From Butyrivibrio sp. WCD3002 (GTDB lineage Bacteria > Bacillota > Clostridia > Lachnospirales > Lachnospiraceae): a stretch of DNA of 64,000 bases. Both the position numbers and the translations under genes were made by a program. The notes under the pieces are model-generated. The model had not been told where the DNA came from, did no database searches, and worked only from the letters and a program-made list of their open reading frames with translations. Location of the stretch: contig NZ_AUJO01000001.1 of the NCBI RefSeq assembly GCF_000424265.1, positions 248,001 through 312,000 of the forward strand, given 5' to 3'. Positions 1-9,078 of the stretch are shown here, piece after piece (the stretch's first letter is position 1; the number at the start of each line of letters is the position of its first letter).

Positions 1-1
1 G

Positions 2-3000
2 TCGGGTCTTGTCGCCCCGTTTGCGACGACGATCACGGCACAAGCGGCAGTAGTTCCGACGTTAGCGGGAGAGGATGGTCATACTAGGGTCTCTAGGCAA
101 AATCAGTCATATACAATAACGGTTACTGGTGATAACGAACAGTATTACATGACTGCTGGTACGACAAGTTTGACCAGCCTTTCAGCAGGACATTCAGCTG
201 AAAGATATATGTATAGTCCGGTGTTATCATCAAGTGGAACTGCATATACTGGTCATGTGGATTTGAATTTGACTGGAGAACTGAGAAATGGTTCTTCATT
301 AGTGACACTTGGCGCTAATAATACTGCTCTTTTTGTGCAGTTATGGCCTTCCGCAGCAGTGGTTGGAGGGCTAACGGTGGCAAATGTAGCGCCGCTGTAC
401 ACTTTGGAACTTGCAGTTGCAGAGTCAAACTTAACGGAGATAGTAGTTAGCCCAAATACAACTGCTATACCGGAAAATCTCACTTCATTAAGTGAAGGAG
501 AAACAATCACCTATACGACTACACAAAGACTTGATTATCCAGATACTAGCTGGTCGACAAATCATAATTTGTACTACGCTGTTCTCGACGGTGCAAGTTT
601 TATAGAGCTTGAAAATGCCATAAAGCATGGAGGATATATCAACAAAACTGGCTTGTTGGATGAAGAAACATATATTGTTAATCCGGTTCAGGAATTTACT
701 ATTACCCCTGGGCCCGCCAATAAAGAAAACGATGGACTTGTGTGGACACAAGATGTAACAATAACAAATAATGGTGCGCCTGTAGGTACATATTATCTTG
801 TTGCATCAGACAAGGTGTTCACGCAAGCGAATTTTGAAGTAATAGCTGGTACTAACATCAACATTATATCTAATCTAAATAATACTGTCGGAGGATTAAA
901 AGAGAATAGATACTCAGCATTTGCGACGATTGCAAATCCTGGTGATTTAGTACTAGGTACAATTGATGATGCAGGTTACTTCCATGAAGGATTTCCTGAT
1001 GAGTATCTGTGGATGGGATCTAAAATAGATCTTAAGGCAGTTCTGATAGATGAAGATGGAAACGGATATGATGATGTTTCAGATGAGGTAACATGGTTAA
1101 CCTCCAGACCTCAGAATGCGACAGTTGAGATAACATCTAAAACAACAGGTGAAGGAACAGCTCAAGTAACAAAACATTTTGGAACCGTAACTCCTGTAGA
1201 TGAAGGAAATTATTCTGTTGCAATCGATGCTGTCTATAAGCCTGATGTCGGGACTAGAAAAAGAGAATCTATTAATTCCATTACATTTAAGGGAGTAAAT
1301 CCTGAGGAATTTACGATTAGTGATATTACAGCACCTATTGTTGCTAATTTTGGTCAGAATAATGAAACTGAAGGAACAAAGCTTACTGTTGTACATAATG
1401 GTAAGAAAGTAACTGATCTGCCTTTAGAAAAATTTACTATTACCAACAATGACAATCCTTCAAGTGTTGCAAAGGTAGTAAATAACAATGGTGAGTATGA
1501 GTTCCGTACATCAACAGCAGGTACATATACGGTTTCCACCAAAGATGTAGTAAATGATGATAATAAATCTATTACTGCAACTGCAACAGTAACAGCATTT
1601 GATGGTAATGATTTATTCTTCGGACTTGGAGATATAGTGACATCATCTCAGCCTCAGACAATAGTAGAAAGGTATGATGATCCTTTATATGCTAGCGATA
1701 CATTGACCATTCACGCAATAAAGAAGAAGACAGTGAACGAGAGCGATAGCTATGAATATGTAGAAGATATATCAGGAGATGAGTGGACATTTGAAGAAGT
1801 TAAAGCTACTGAAACAGCTCCTGATGTAGTAAACATTGTTAAAAACTCCGATGGAACAATCGGCTTAACATTTAATCATGAGGCTGCTCCGACTCCGACA
1901 ACTAGTACAGTTAAAATTGCCGGTACTTACAAAGACGCCGAGTACGGCTGGACAATCAAAAAACTATTTACGATTAACAATGTAGTTAAAGACGAGGTCG
2001 TTCTAGTAGATGATAGACCTGCCGCAACCGATTATAGCATTGAAGTTGGCACAACTGATACGATTTCTGTTTATTGCAACGGCGCTGAGCAAATTGCGAA
2101 AAACAACGTTGCAGCTGATGCAGAATTTGCAATCTACACCATGTCAGGAACTACTAAAAATTATATTACTGGTGACAACCCAATAGCTTCTGTTGATGAA
2201 ACAGGTAACTTTACTGCATCAAAGACTGGAAAGTATTATGTAGAAGCTTCATATGGCTTTGGTGAGTATTCGGAAACTTCAGAGCCGATTATGATTACAG
2301 TTGGACAGTCTTTACCAACTATAACATTAACTCCAGAAGCAGCTACAACTGCTATTAGTGTAGGTGACAACCCGTTAGTATTTGATTCGACTGCAACGTT
2401 TACAAATGCTTATAAAGGCTTTAAAGGTCTGGCCTATGCAGTACTTGACAGCGCATCATGGACAGAGCTTGAAAACGCGAAAGACAAACGTGAAGCTGGT
2501 AGTATTATAAACAGTGATAAGTATGAAGTAAAAGCTGTTAATGGTATAAAAGTAGATCCTGGAACTTTAAGTATAAATGAGTCTACTAAGTCTTGGAAAC
2601 AGCCTATGAGTGTAACTGTAACCAGTGCTGAAGTAGAATCAGGCGATTATTACCTTGTTGTATCAAACGTACCAGTAGCAGATGCTACTGTTCCTGCAAA
2701 GGAAGTAAGTTATGCGTATGCGAAATTCAAGGTTGAATCATCAGGATCTCCTACGGAGTTAGTTATCGGAACAGGTATTTCAAATAACGAAGTAGTAGGA
2801 TTTGAAGATGTTGATGAACTGTGGATGGGTTCAGATTTTGCGCTTAAGGCTTATGGACTGGTAGACGGTGAGTATAAAGACTTTACAGCTGATGTAAGAT
2901 GGACCACCGACAGACCTGAGAATGCAAAAGTAGGAAATGCAGCAGTAGCAGGAGAAACTGCTGGTCTCGTTCATCCTGTAAAGGCAGGAACATATCCTGT

Positions 3001-6000
3001 TACAATCACAGCTACACACGCTAATGAAAAAGCAGATACCATACAGTTCTTAGTAGTAAAACCTGAGAAATTGACTATTGGTAATGTTACAGCACCTGTT
3101 GTAGCTGAGCTTGGAAGTGATGAAAAAGTTGGAACAAAGCTCACTATTGTACGTAATGATAAAGAAGTAACTAGTTTAGTTTCTGGAAAAGAAGATGTAG
3201 CATTTGAAATTACAAAGAATGGCGTAAGAGTAGATGGTCCTATAGATGCTATAGCAGAAGTTAAAAATATTAATGGTTACTTTGATTTCCGTGCAAAAGA
3301 TCCGGGAACATATGAAGTTAAAGCAACATATACTAGAACAAATACAACCTATAATAACACAGTTTCTGCAACAGCAACTGTAACCGCTGTAGCTCAGCAG
3401 GATGTTACTGAGATATTCCGCGGACTTGGATATTTAAAGACTGATAGCGATACAGCAAAAACTGTGCTGAATAGTCAGACTTCTGTTGCCAGTGTACATG
3501 TTGGTGATACACTGACCCTTCGTGCAATAAGAGGAACAGAGTATAACGCACAAGGTGGTGAGGAAGACTACTCATTCGTAGATGATACAAATGATGAACA
3601 TTGGTCATTTGCATCCAGCTCTGATGCTGTAACTGTAGAAAATGATGGCGAAGGCATAATTAGTTTGACATTTAATGAAGAGTCAGCTGAAGAAGTGACC
3701 ATTATCGGTATTTATGCAGACGCTGATAAAGACCTGACAATCACAAAGACATTTACAGTCGAAGAGATAGTTGGAAATGTAGTTGATCTTAAAACTACAG
3801 CCACTGCTACCGTACCGGTAAATCCTGACGTTCCTAACGTTACCGCTATTGCTATCGCGGTTGAAGAACCGGAGCAGCTTATTGTCAACTACAACGGAAG
3901 TGATACCAATGTTGCAGCTGATGAAGATACAGAGTTTAAGATCTACACATCAGCAGGCGGAAAGGTACCAGTTTCTGAAGACAAATATGTTATTGATGAA
4001 GCTGGTAAATTCACAGCTAAAGTAGCAGGAACTTATTATGTAGAAGCTACACATAAGGGTATTAAGTCTACAAGTAGGGTTGCAATTAAAGCTGTGGAGT
4101 ATGCTGTTAATAAGTGTGTTATTGATAGTAGTAGTGAGATACCTGTTCAAAAATCAGCAGGTGTAAAATTTACCGCAGTTAATCAGGAAAGTATAATTGC
4201 TAAAAACGAGACAATAACATACACCTCAACACAGACTCTTAATTATCCTTATAATTATGATTGGAATAAGAGTGAGTATTGTAAAAAGCTCACTTATACA
4301 ATCCTTTCTGAAGAAGTAGCAATGAAAGTATTTAAGGGCACAGGTCAAGTAGTAGAAGCTGAGGGTATAACGGCAGCATCTAAGTCTCAAGCTTTGACAA
4401 AGGTTGATACTTCTAATTGGAAAGAGACTGTGGAAGTAACCAATACTGGTGCAGCAGCGGGTAACTACGTCCTTGTTGCAACTGCTGGAGAAGCAAAACT
4501 GGAAAATCTGCTTGGTTATACGGGTTTTGTAGTTGATTATTCAACTACTCCTAGTGAGATAGTTATTGGAACAGGTCTTTCAGCTGATAAAAAGACAGTT
4601 GAAGGATCCGCAGATAGCAGTTCACTGAGAATGCGTACAGATGCTGATCTGCATGTATATGGAAAGAAAGGCACCGTTTATGAATTGCTTACAGATGCTA
4701 ATGTAGTATGGACATCTAGTGCACAGGATATCGCAACAGTTACTACATATGATGCAACTACACCTACTATTGATGGTGGAAAAGTAACTCCTAAGAAGGC
4801 AGGAACAACTCCTGTTACAATCACAGCTACATATACCTATACCAAGAATGGCAAGGATATCAAATTAACAGATACAATTCAATTTGCAGATGTTTTGGCA
4901 GAAACCCTTGTTATTAATCCTGATAAAGTAAATGTAGGTAAAGCTGAAGTAGCAGCACTGGCAATTAAGCATAACGACGCACCAGATACAGCTAATGCAT
5001 ATATATTCAAGGTATATACAGACAGTGCTCTTACAGTTGAAGCAACTACAGCTTCGGTAGCTGATAGCGTAACCAGTGGTGTACATAAGCATGAATTTTC
5101 TGCTACAGAGTACGGAACATATTATGTAACAGCATCCATAGTTGAAGGTGAAACAACCTATATTACATCTGATGCAGTAGCAATAACAGTAGGTGAACTT
5201 AGCATTACATCTGAGAGCTTTGATGATGCTGCTGGTAAACAGCTGACAACAATTAAGAAGAACGTAGCAGAACAGCTTGCAGTTTCTTACGACGGAACAG
5301 AAGAAGTAACAGCTGACGCACAGTTTGCTATCTATCCTGCAGCAACTGGAACAACAGAAGTTTCATCAAGTGCAGCATCTGTAGAGGGCGGTGTATTTAC
5401 TGCAGCATTATCTGGAGATTATTACATCGCAGCAACCTATAATGGCTTTACAACAGCAACAAGACTTCATGTCAAAGTTGAAGAAGGCGCTCTTGCAGTT
5501 AAACTTGCAAGTAAGACTTCAAGCTATTCAGATCCTAAGTCAGGCGCTAAAGCAACTGCAGTTGAATGGAAACATGTAAACGTTGGTGATACATTTACTT
5601 ATTCTGTATTCGTTGACGGTAAGGATGTAACAAACAACAGCAAGACTAAGTTTACAATCAGTAATGCAGACAAGAACATTTTAAGCGTAAATGGAAATGT
5701 TATTACAGCACTTAATGCTTATGCTAATCCGGTAACTGTAACTGTATCCAATACTGATACAAATAATACAGCTACTATTAAGATGACTGTAGTAGCAGCA
5801 CCAAGCGATGTAACCTATAGTCTTGCAGTACTCGATGATAAAGGCGCTATAGTTGAAACTCCTATACTCTATGTAGGTGAAGAGGCAGCGTGTGCACTCT
5901 ATCTGGGAGAAGATGAAGTAACTTCCGGCTATGTGCTTACTTGTGAATCTGACCAGGTGGTAATAACAAATGGTAAGATTACTGTTGCTGCAGCTGGTAA

Positions 6001-8044
6001 TTATACTATCAAAGCTAAGGAGTCAGCCGAGGCAACTGATACACTAGCTACTGTAAATATTGAAGTAAAAGCTTCAGATCTGTCATTTGTTGATGCTAAT
6101 GATTCAACTGTAAAATATGCTTCAGGTGCTTCAATAGAGATGACAACCGGAACACAGATTACTCTTAAAGCTAAGAAGGGAACCATAGATACAACAGGTA
6201 CTTGGAACAGTGATACTCGTGATGTTGTATATGCATCTGATGGAACCTTTATTGCAAAGAAGAAAGGTCAGGCTACAGTAACATTCAAAGATAATAACGA
6301 TAGAGAAGCTACTTTGGTAGTTACTGTAAAAGACGAAGCAAAGCTTCTCATCTCTGATGAAGAAGGTGCAAATGTAGGTAAAGCACTTGTGGATGATGAG
6401 TTCCAGCTTACAGTTAAGACTCAGAGTCTCAAGGGTCAGGCATTAGATCTGTCTGAGGACGTGTTTGAGGATCCTCACTTTGAAATTAAAGCTGTAAGTG
6501 GCAAGGACAATGTCGAAGTTACTAAAAAATTTATTGATGGTGTATTAACAGTTAATGTAAAAGCTATTTCCGCCGATGCAAATGACGGAGTAACAACAAT
6601 TACTGCTTCAAACGGCAGAAAGACAGCAACTTATACTCTTAAACTTGCACAGGAAGAAATTGATCTTTCTGGAGTACCTGCTACATTAGCAAAGGGTGAG
6701 TCGGCTGAAATTGCGGTTTCACTCGCACCTGAAGGATTTACATTTACAGATGTTGTAAAAGCTTCATCTAGTGATGCTGACGTAGTAAGTGTAGAACCTA
6801 GTGATACAAAGGATAATGTATGGGTTGTTACTGCAGAAGGATTTGCTGATGAATCCGCAGATATTACATTTGTGGCATACATGGATGAGGCGAATGATAA
6901 AATAAGATCTGGGGCATTAGAGACTATAACTATTACAGTTACAGAATCTGAGGAACAGATTGATGCAGCCACAGCAGCTACCGAAGCAGCATTAGCAGCA
7001 GACGCAGCAGCAAAAGTAGCAGAAGCAGCAGCAGATGCAGCAAAGAAGAATCCTTCAGCTGAGACTATTGCCGCAGCAGCAGATGCAGCAGATGCAGCAG
7101 CAGTTAAGGCAACAGAAGCAGCAACTGCAGCTGCAGCAGCAAGAGATGCTGGCGAAAAGCAAGCAGCAGAATTAGCAGAAACAGCAGCAGCAGATGCAAC
7201 AGCAGCACAGATTGAAGCAGATGATGCAGCAGATAAAGCATCAGCAGCTGTAGCAACAGCAGCAGCAGATGCAGCTACAAAGGCAGCAGAAGCAGCTAAT
7301 GCAGCAGCAGCTACAGCAACATCCAATCCTACAGATGAGAATGTTGCAGCAGCAAAGGCAGCAGCAGAAGCAGCTAAGACAGCTCAGGCAGCAGCAGAAG
7401 CAGCAGCTAAGACAGCTTCAGAGCGTGGCGAAGCAGATGCAGCTAAGAAGGCAACAGATGCAGCTAAGACAGCAGAGACAGCAACAAAGGTAGCAACAGA
7501 TGCAGCAGCAACTGCACAGAATGCTATCGATGCTAAGGCTGACGGATCTGCAGTCGGAACACCTGTTGAACTTAACAAAGAGCTGAAAGATGCTAACGGC
7601 AACAAGATTGGCTTTATCGTAACAAGTGTTGCACCCGGTAAGTTTGAAGTAGCATTTGTAGGAACAGACGCTGACAGAGCTAAGACAGGAACACTTACAA
7701 TTCCTTCAACAGTTACAGATCAGAGTGGAAATACCTACACTGTTACAAGTATTGGTGATAATGCTCTTAAGGGAGCAAAGGCAACTAACCTGGTTATTCC
7801 TAACACTATTACTAAGATTGGTAAGAACGCATGCTACAAGAGTAATATAAAGAAGATTACCGTTAAGATGAAGAAGGATGCAAAGGCTAAGAATTACAAG
7901 ATCAAGAAGGGCGCATTCAAGACCGGTAAGAAGCTTACAATCAAGGTAACAGGCGGAAGCAAAGCACAGAGAGCTAAGCTTGTTGAGAAGATTGATAAGA
8001 AGTCAATCGTTAACAAAGATAAGACAAAGGTTAAAGGTAAGTAA
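2..8044 (+). CDS. Giant secreted adhesin-like repeat protein, 5' partial
   Basis: The frame stays open to the left window edge, so the first ATG at 149 is not the true start. The 49 codons before it encode the end of a hydrophobic stretch followed by an Ala-x-Ala-like site (about 20-60), which looks like a signal peptide. At least 2,680 residues are present. The body is Thr/Val/Ala-rich beta-sandwich sequence of bacterial Ig-like type, arranged as three long repeats (about 487-5490). Shorter Ig-like domains follow (about 5490-6950), then an Ala-rich, probably helical stretch (6961-7530). The C terminus is a short BspA-like leucine-rich segment (IGDNALKGA, then VIPNTITKIGKNA) with a Lys-rich tail. 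I see no LPxTG motif or C-terminal membrane helix, so the mode of surface attachment is unclear. The role is probably surface adhesion or matrix; the ligand cannot be told. A hairpin terminator follows at 8108. Confidence 0.85.
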   Translation, partial: SGLVAPFATTITAQAAVVPTLAGEDGHTRVSRQNQSYTITVTGDNEQYYMTAGTTSLTSLSAGHSAERYMYSPVLSSSGTAYTGHVDLNLTGELRNGSSLVTLGANNTALFVQLWPSAAVVGGLTVANVAPLYTLELAVAESNLTEIVVSPNTTAIPENLTSLSEGETITYTTTQRLDYPDTSWSTNHNLYYAVLDGASFIELENAIKHGGYINKTGLLDEETYIVNPVQEFTITPGPANKENDGLVWTQDVTITNNGAPVGTYYLVASDKVFTQANFEVIAGTNINIISNLNNTVGGLKENRYSAFATIANPGDLVLGTIDDAGYFHEGFPDEYLWMGSKIDLKAVLIDEDGNGYDDVSDEVTWLTSRPQNATVEITSKTTGEGTAQVTKHFGTVTPVDEGNYSVAIDAVYKPDVGTRKRESINSITFKGVNPEEFTISDITAPIVANFGQNNETEGTKLTVVHNGKKVTDLPLEKFTITNNDNPSSVAKVVNNNGEYEFRTSTAGTYTVSTKDVVNDDNKSITATATVTAFDGNDLFFGLGDIVTSSQPQTIVERYDDPLYASDTLTIHAIKKKTVNESDSYEYVEDISGDEWTFEEVKATETAPDVVNIVKNSDGTIGLTFNHEAAPTPTTSTVKIAGTYKDAEYGWTIKKLFTINNVVKDEVVLVDDRPAATDYSIEVGTTDTISVYCNGAEQIAKNNVAADAEFAIYTMSGTTKNYITGDNPIASVDETGNFTASKTGKYYVEASYGFGEYSETSEPIMITVGQSLPTITLTPEAATTAISVGDNPLVFDSTATFTNAYKGFKGLAYAVLDSASWTELENAKDKREAGSIINSDKYEVKAVNGIKVDPGTLSINESTKSWKQPMSVTVTSAEVESGDYYLVVSNVPVADATVPAKEVSYAYAKFKVESSGSPTELVIGTGISNNEVVGFEDVDELWMGSDFALKAYGLVDGEYKDFTADVRWTTDRPENAKVGNAAVAGETAGLVHPVKAGTYPVTITATHANEKADTIQFLVVKPEKLTIGNVTAPVVAELGSDEKVGTKLTIVRNDKEVTSLVSGKEDVAFEITKNGVRVDGPIDAIAEVKNINGYFDFRAKDPGTYEVKATYTRTNTTYNNTVSATATVTAVAQQDVTEIFRGLGYLKTDSDTAKTVLNSQTSVASVHVGDTLTLRAIRGTEYNAQGGEEDYSFVDDTNDEHWSFASSSDAVTVENDGEGIISLTFNEESAEEVTIIGIYADADKDLTITKTFTVEEIVGNVVDLKTTATATVPVNPDVPNVTAIAIAVEEPEQLIVNYNGSDTNVAADEDTEFKIYTSAGGKVPVSEDKYVIDEAGKFTAKVAGTYYVEATHKGIKSTSRVAIKAVEYAVNKCVIDSSSEIPVQKSAGVKFTAVNQESIIAKNETITYTSTQTLNYPYNYDWNKSEYCKKLTYTILSEEVAMKVFKGTGQVVEAEGITAASKSQALTKVDTSNWKETVEVTNTGAAAGNYVLVATAGEAKLENLLGYTGFVVDYSTTPSEIVIGTGLSADKKTVEGSADSSSLRMRTDADLHVYGKKGTVYELLTDANVVWTSSAQDIATVTTYDATTPTIDGGKVTPKKAGTTPVTITATYTYTKNGKDIKLTDTIQFADVLAETLVINPDKVNVGKAEVAALAIKHNDAPDTANAYIFKVYTDSALTVEATTASVADSVTSGVHKHEFSATEYGTYYVTASIVEGETTYITSDAVAITVGELSITSESFDDAAGKQLTTIKKNVAEQLAVSYDGTEEVTADAQFAIYPAATGTTEVSSSAASVEGGVFTAALSGDYYIAATYNGFTTATRLHVKVEEGALAVKLASKTSSYSDPKSGAKATAVEWKHVNVGDTFTYSVFVDGKDVTNNSKTKFTISNADKNILSVNGNVITALNAYANPVTVTVSNTDTNNTATIKMTVVAAPSDVTYSLAVLDDKGAIVETPILYVGEEAACALYLGEDEVTSGYVLTCESDQVVITNGKITVAAAGNYTIKAKESAEATDTLATVNIEVKASDLSFVDANDSTVKYASGASIEMTTGTQITLKAKKGTIDTTGTWNSDTRDVVYASDGTFIAKKKGQATVTFKDNNDREATLVVTVKDEAKLLISDEEGANVGKALVDDEFQLTVKTQSLKGQALDLSEDVFEDPHFEIKAVSGKDNVEVTKKFIDGVLTVNVKAISADANDGVTTITASNGRKTATYTLKLAQEEIDLSGVPATLAKGESAEIAVSLAPEGFTFTDVVKASSSDADVVSVEPSDTKDNVWVVTAEGFADESADITFVAYMDEANDKIRSGALETITITVTESEEQIDAATAATEAALAADAAAKVAEAAADAAKKNPSAETIAAAADAADAAAVKATEAATAAAAARDAGEKQAAELAETAAADATAAQIEADDAADKASAAVATAAADAATKAAEAANAAAATATSNPTDENVAAAKAAAEAAKTAQAAAEAAAKTASERGEADAAKKATDAAKTAETATKVATDAAATAQNAIDAKADGSAVGTPVELNKELKDANGNKIGFIVTSVAPGKFEVAFVGTDADRAKTGTLTIPSTVTDQSGNTYTVTSIGDNALKGAKATNLVIPNTITKIGKNACYKSNIKKITVKMKKDAKAKNYKIKKGAFKTGKKLTIKVTGGSKAQRAKLVEKIDKKSIVNKDKTKVKGK
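487..2308 (+). repeat. Adhesin long repeat, unit 1
   Basis: First of three protein-level repeats inside the adhesin; boundaries are approximate. Landmarks are an ITYTTTQRLDYP-type opening, the anchor LWMGS (Trp codon at 1010), a TAPIVANFG segment near 1330, an FFGLGDIV segment near 1615, and a closing AEFAIYTMSG...GKYYVEASYGF module near 2120-2260. The Trp anchor recurs at 2822, a period of 604 codons. Confidence 0.8.
2309..4112 (+). repeat. Adhesin long repeat, unit 2
   Basis: Second unit, with every landmark of unit 1 in the same order: VLDSASWTELENA (compare VLDGASFIELENA in unit 1), LWMGSDFALKA at 2819, TAPVVAELG near 3090, IFRGLGYL near 3412, and TEFKIYTSAG...GTYYVEATHKG near 3930-4060. 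The protein copies have diverged clearly, so the duplication is not recent. Confidence 0.8.
4113..5490 (+). repeat. Adhesin long repeat, unit 3 (shortened)
   Basis: Third unit. It opens with ITYTSTQTLNYP (near 4210), keeps the anchor LRMRTDADLHV (602 codons after unit 2) and ends with AQFAIYPAAT...GDYYIAATYNGF (near 5320-5445). The block of about 140 residues that begins with the F-x-GLG segment in units 1 and 2 is absent, so this unit is about 415 bp shorter between its anchor and its final module. Confidence 0.75.
6961..7530 (+). repeat. GCA-triplet-rich, alanine-rich low-complexity tract
   Basis: About 190 codons dominated by Ala (mostly GCA), with Lys, Glu, Asp and Thr at intervals. This composition suits a long alpha-helix or coiled coil between the Ig-like domains and the C-terminal domain. 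The (GCA)n runs give long spurious Ala-rich or Gln-rich frames on both strands; these are shadows, not genes. Confidence 0.85.
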
Positions 8045-8107
8045 TTTTTCAAGTGACAATCTTTCATAAAGATTGAAAATGACAGACACTTTTGCCACTA
8101 TTGTCGC

Positions 8108-8139
8108 AAAGGCTATCGCGCATCCGCGCGGTAGCCTTT
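8108..8139 (+). terminator. Hairpin terminator of the adhesin gene
   Basis: AAAGGCTA pairs with TAGCCTTT and CGCGC with GCGCG around an ATC-type loop. This is a strong GC-rich stem 63 bases after the stop codon. The tail is only GTTAATT, so the U-tract is weak. A smaller perfect hairpin (8057-8075) lies between the stop and this one. Confidence 0.6.
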
Positions 8140-8187
8140 GTTAATTACATAAGCAAACATTCTGCGGTACATTTATAAATCATATAG

Positions 8188-8193
8188 TATAAT
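8188..8193 (+). promoter_or_regulatory. Possible -10 box (TATAAT)
   Basis: A perfect TATAAT lies in the AT-rich gap after the adhesin terminator. No good -35 hexamer is found at 16-18 bases. It could drive the Rpn remnant and the XRE gene. It overlaps the upstream open frame of the remnant. Confidence 0.35.
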
Positions 8194-8517
8194 GTAGATG
8201 CGGTCCTGCAGGTCAGCGTTTCAGCTAATTATGATCTTTATCAGGAGATAAGGAGGGAAAATACTATGTGTGAAGCACTTAGGGAACTAATGAAGGATGA
8301 AATAGAGAAGGACGTTAAGGAAGGAATAGAGCGTGGGCTAGAGCAGGGACTTGAGCGTGGATTAGAGCAGGGGCTAGAGCAGGGAATAGAGCGAGGGCGC
8401 GATGAAGTTCTCTTTTCATTGGTTCATGACGGTTTGCTTGATGTTAAGGAAGCTGCGAAGAGAGCCGGTAAAACAGTAAAGGCTTTTAATAGTGGGATGA
8501 AGAAGATATACGGCTGA
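8188..8517 (+). pseudogene. Remnant of an Rpn/PD-(D/E)XK transposase-like nuclease (C-terminal tail)
   Basis: An AGGAGG site at 8251 precedes ATG 8266, which would give an 83-residue protein. The frame is open further upstream to a stop at 8185, and that stretch (SANYDLYQEIRRENTMCEAL) reads like the family sequence normally found before the tail. The visible protein has MCEALRELMKDE, then a run of four-residue EQG/ERG repeats, then a helical end (LVHDGLLDVKEAAKRAG). This is the typical C terminus of Rpn-type proteins of about 300 residues. The nuclease domain is missing. Either it is a decayed fragment or the tail is expressed alone from 8266. The family call is from memory of the tail pattern. 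Confidence 0.55.
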
Positions 8518-8571
8518 TTCCATGGCCTTTTGGCTGTCGATACGAGTTTATTTTTAGTTGGGTGCAATCAT

Positions 8572-8943
8572 ATGACAATCAGTGATAGGATATTTGAGAG
8601 AATAAAGCAGCTTTCCATGACCCAGAAGGAATTTGCCGAGAAATCAGGAATTCAGCAGAGCACGATCAGTGAATGGAAGAAGAACAGAACTAATCCATCA
8701 TCTGACAAGATACTGGCCATATGCAAGGTACTGGATGTCACACCTGAGTGGCTTTTATCGGGAGTGGATCCGGCGGAAAGCCGTGGCAAAAATCAGGTTT
8801 ACTACACAATCGATATAAATACAGATACCGGAGTTCTTGTTGCTGAATTCAATAAGCTTGAAAAGCAGGACAGGGATAGAATACTAGGATATGTAGCTGC
8901 TTTTGTAGCAATGCAGAAAGACAAGGCAGTAGATCACAAATGA
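8572..8943 (+). CDS. XRE-family transcriptional regulator
   Basis: A 123-residue protein with an N-terminal helix-turn-helix of the Cro/CI type (residues about 4-62: RIFERIKQLSMTQKEFAEKSG, STISEWKKNRTNPSSDKI, then VTPEWLLSG). The C-terminal helical part (FNKLEKQDRDRILGYVAAF) is typical of small clostridial repressors. I chose ATG 8572 because the HTH starts right after it; an upstream TTG at 8530 would add 14 residues unlike the family. The SD is weak (GGGTG). The target is unknown. The stop codon lies within the stem of the terminator at 8923-8956. Confidence 0.85.
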   Translation: MTISDRIFERIKQLSMTQKEFAEKSGIQQSTISEWKKNRTNPSSDKILAICKVLDVTPEWLLSGVDPAESRGKNQVYYTIDINTDTGVLVAEFNKLEKQDRDRILGYVAAFVAMQKDKAVDHK

Positions 8944-8956
8944 TCTGCTGCTTTTT
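8923..8956 (+). terminator. Rho-independent terminator overlapping the XRE stop codon
   Basis: GCAGTAGATCA pairs with TGATCTGCTGC (one T-G wobble) around a CAAA loop, followed by TTTTT. The left arm is the last coding sequence of the XRE gene and the right arm contains its TGA stop. Confidence 0.85.
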
Positions 8957-8977
8957 ATATGCTGACTTTTTCGGGGC

Positions 8978-9009
8978 TTGTCGAAAAAAAAGAAATAATG
9001 TGCTATAAT
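8978..9009 (+). promoter_or_regulatory. Promoter of the apt-relA unit (extended -10)
   Basis: TGCTATAAT (extended -10, hexamer 9004-9009) with a TTGTCG upstream at 8978 and a long 20-base spacer. It lies between the XRE terminator and apt. Confidence 0.6.
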
Positions 9010-9078
9010 TATAAGGTTAATTGAAACACTATTTAAAAACTATAACTATCAGTGTTTTTTAGAAAAGGAAATAAAAGA

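Noticed and set aside
6631-7326. 231-residue Ala-rich frame on the minus strand
   Set aside because: It is the reverse-strand reading of the GCA-rich adhesin tract and has no ribosome site or family features.
7269-7493. Gln/Leu-rich frame on the plus strand
   Set aside because: It is a shifted reading of the same triplet-rich DNA inside the adhesin gene.
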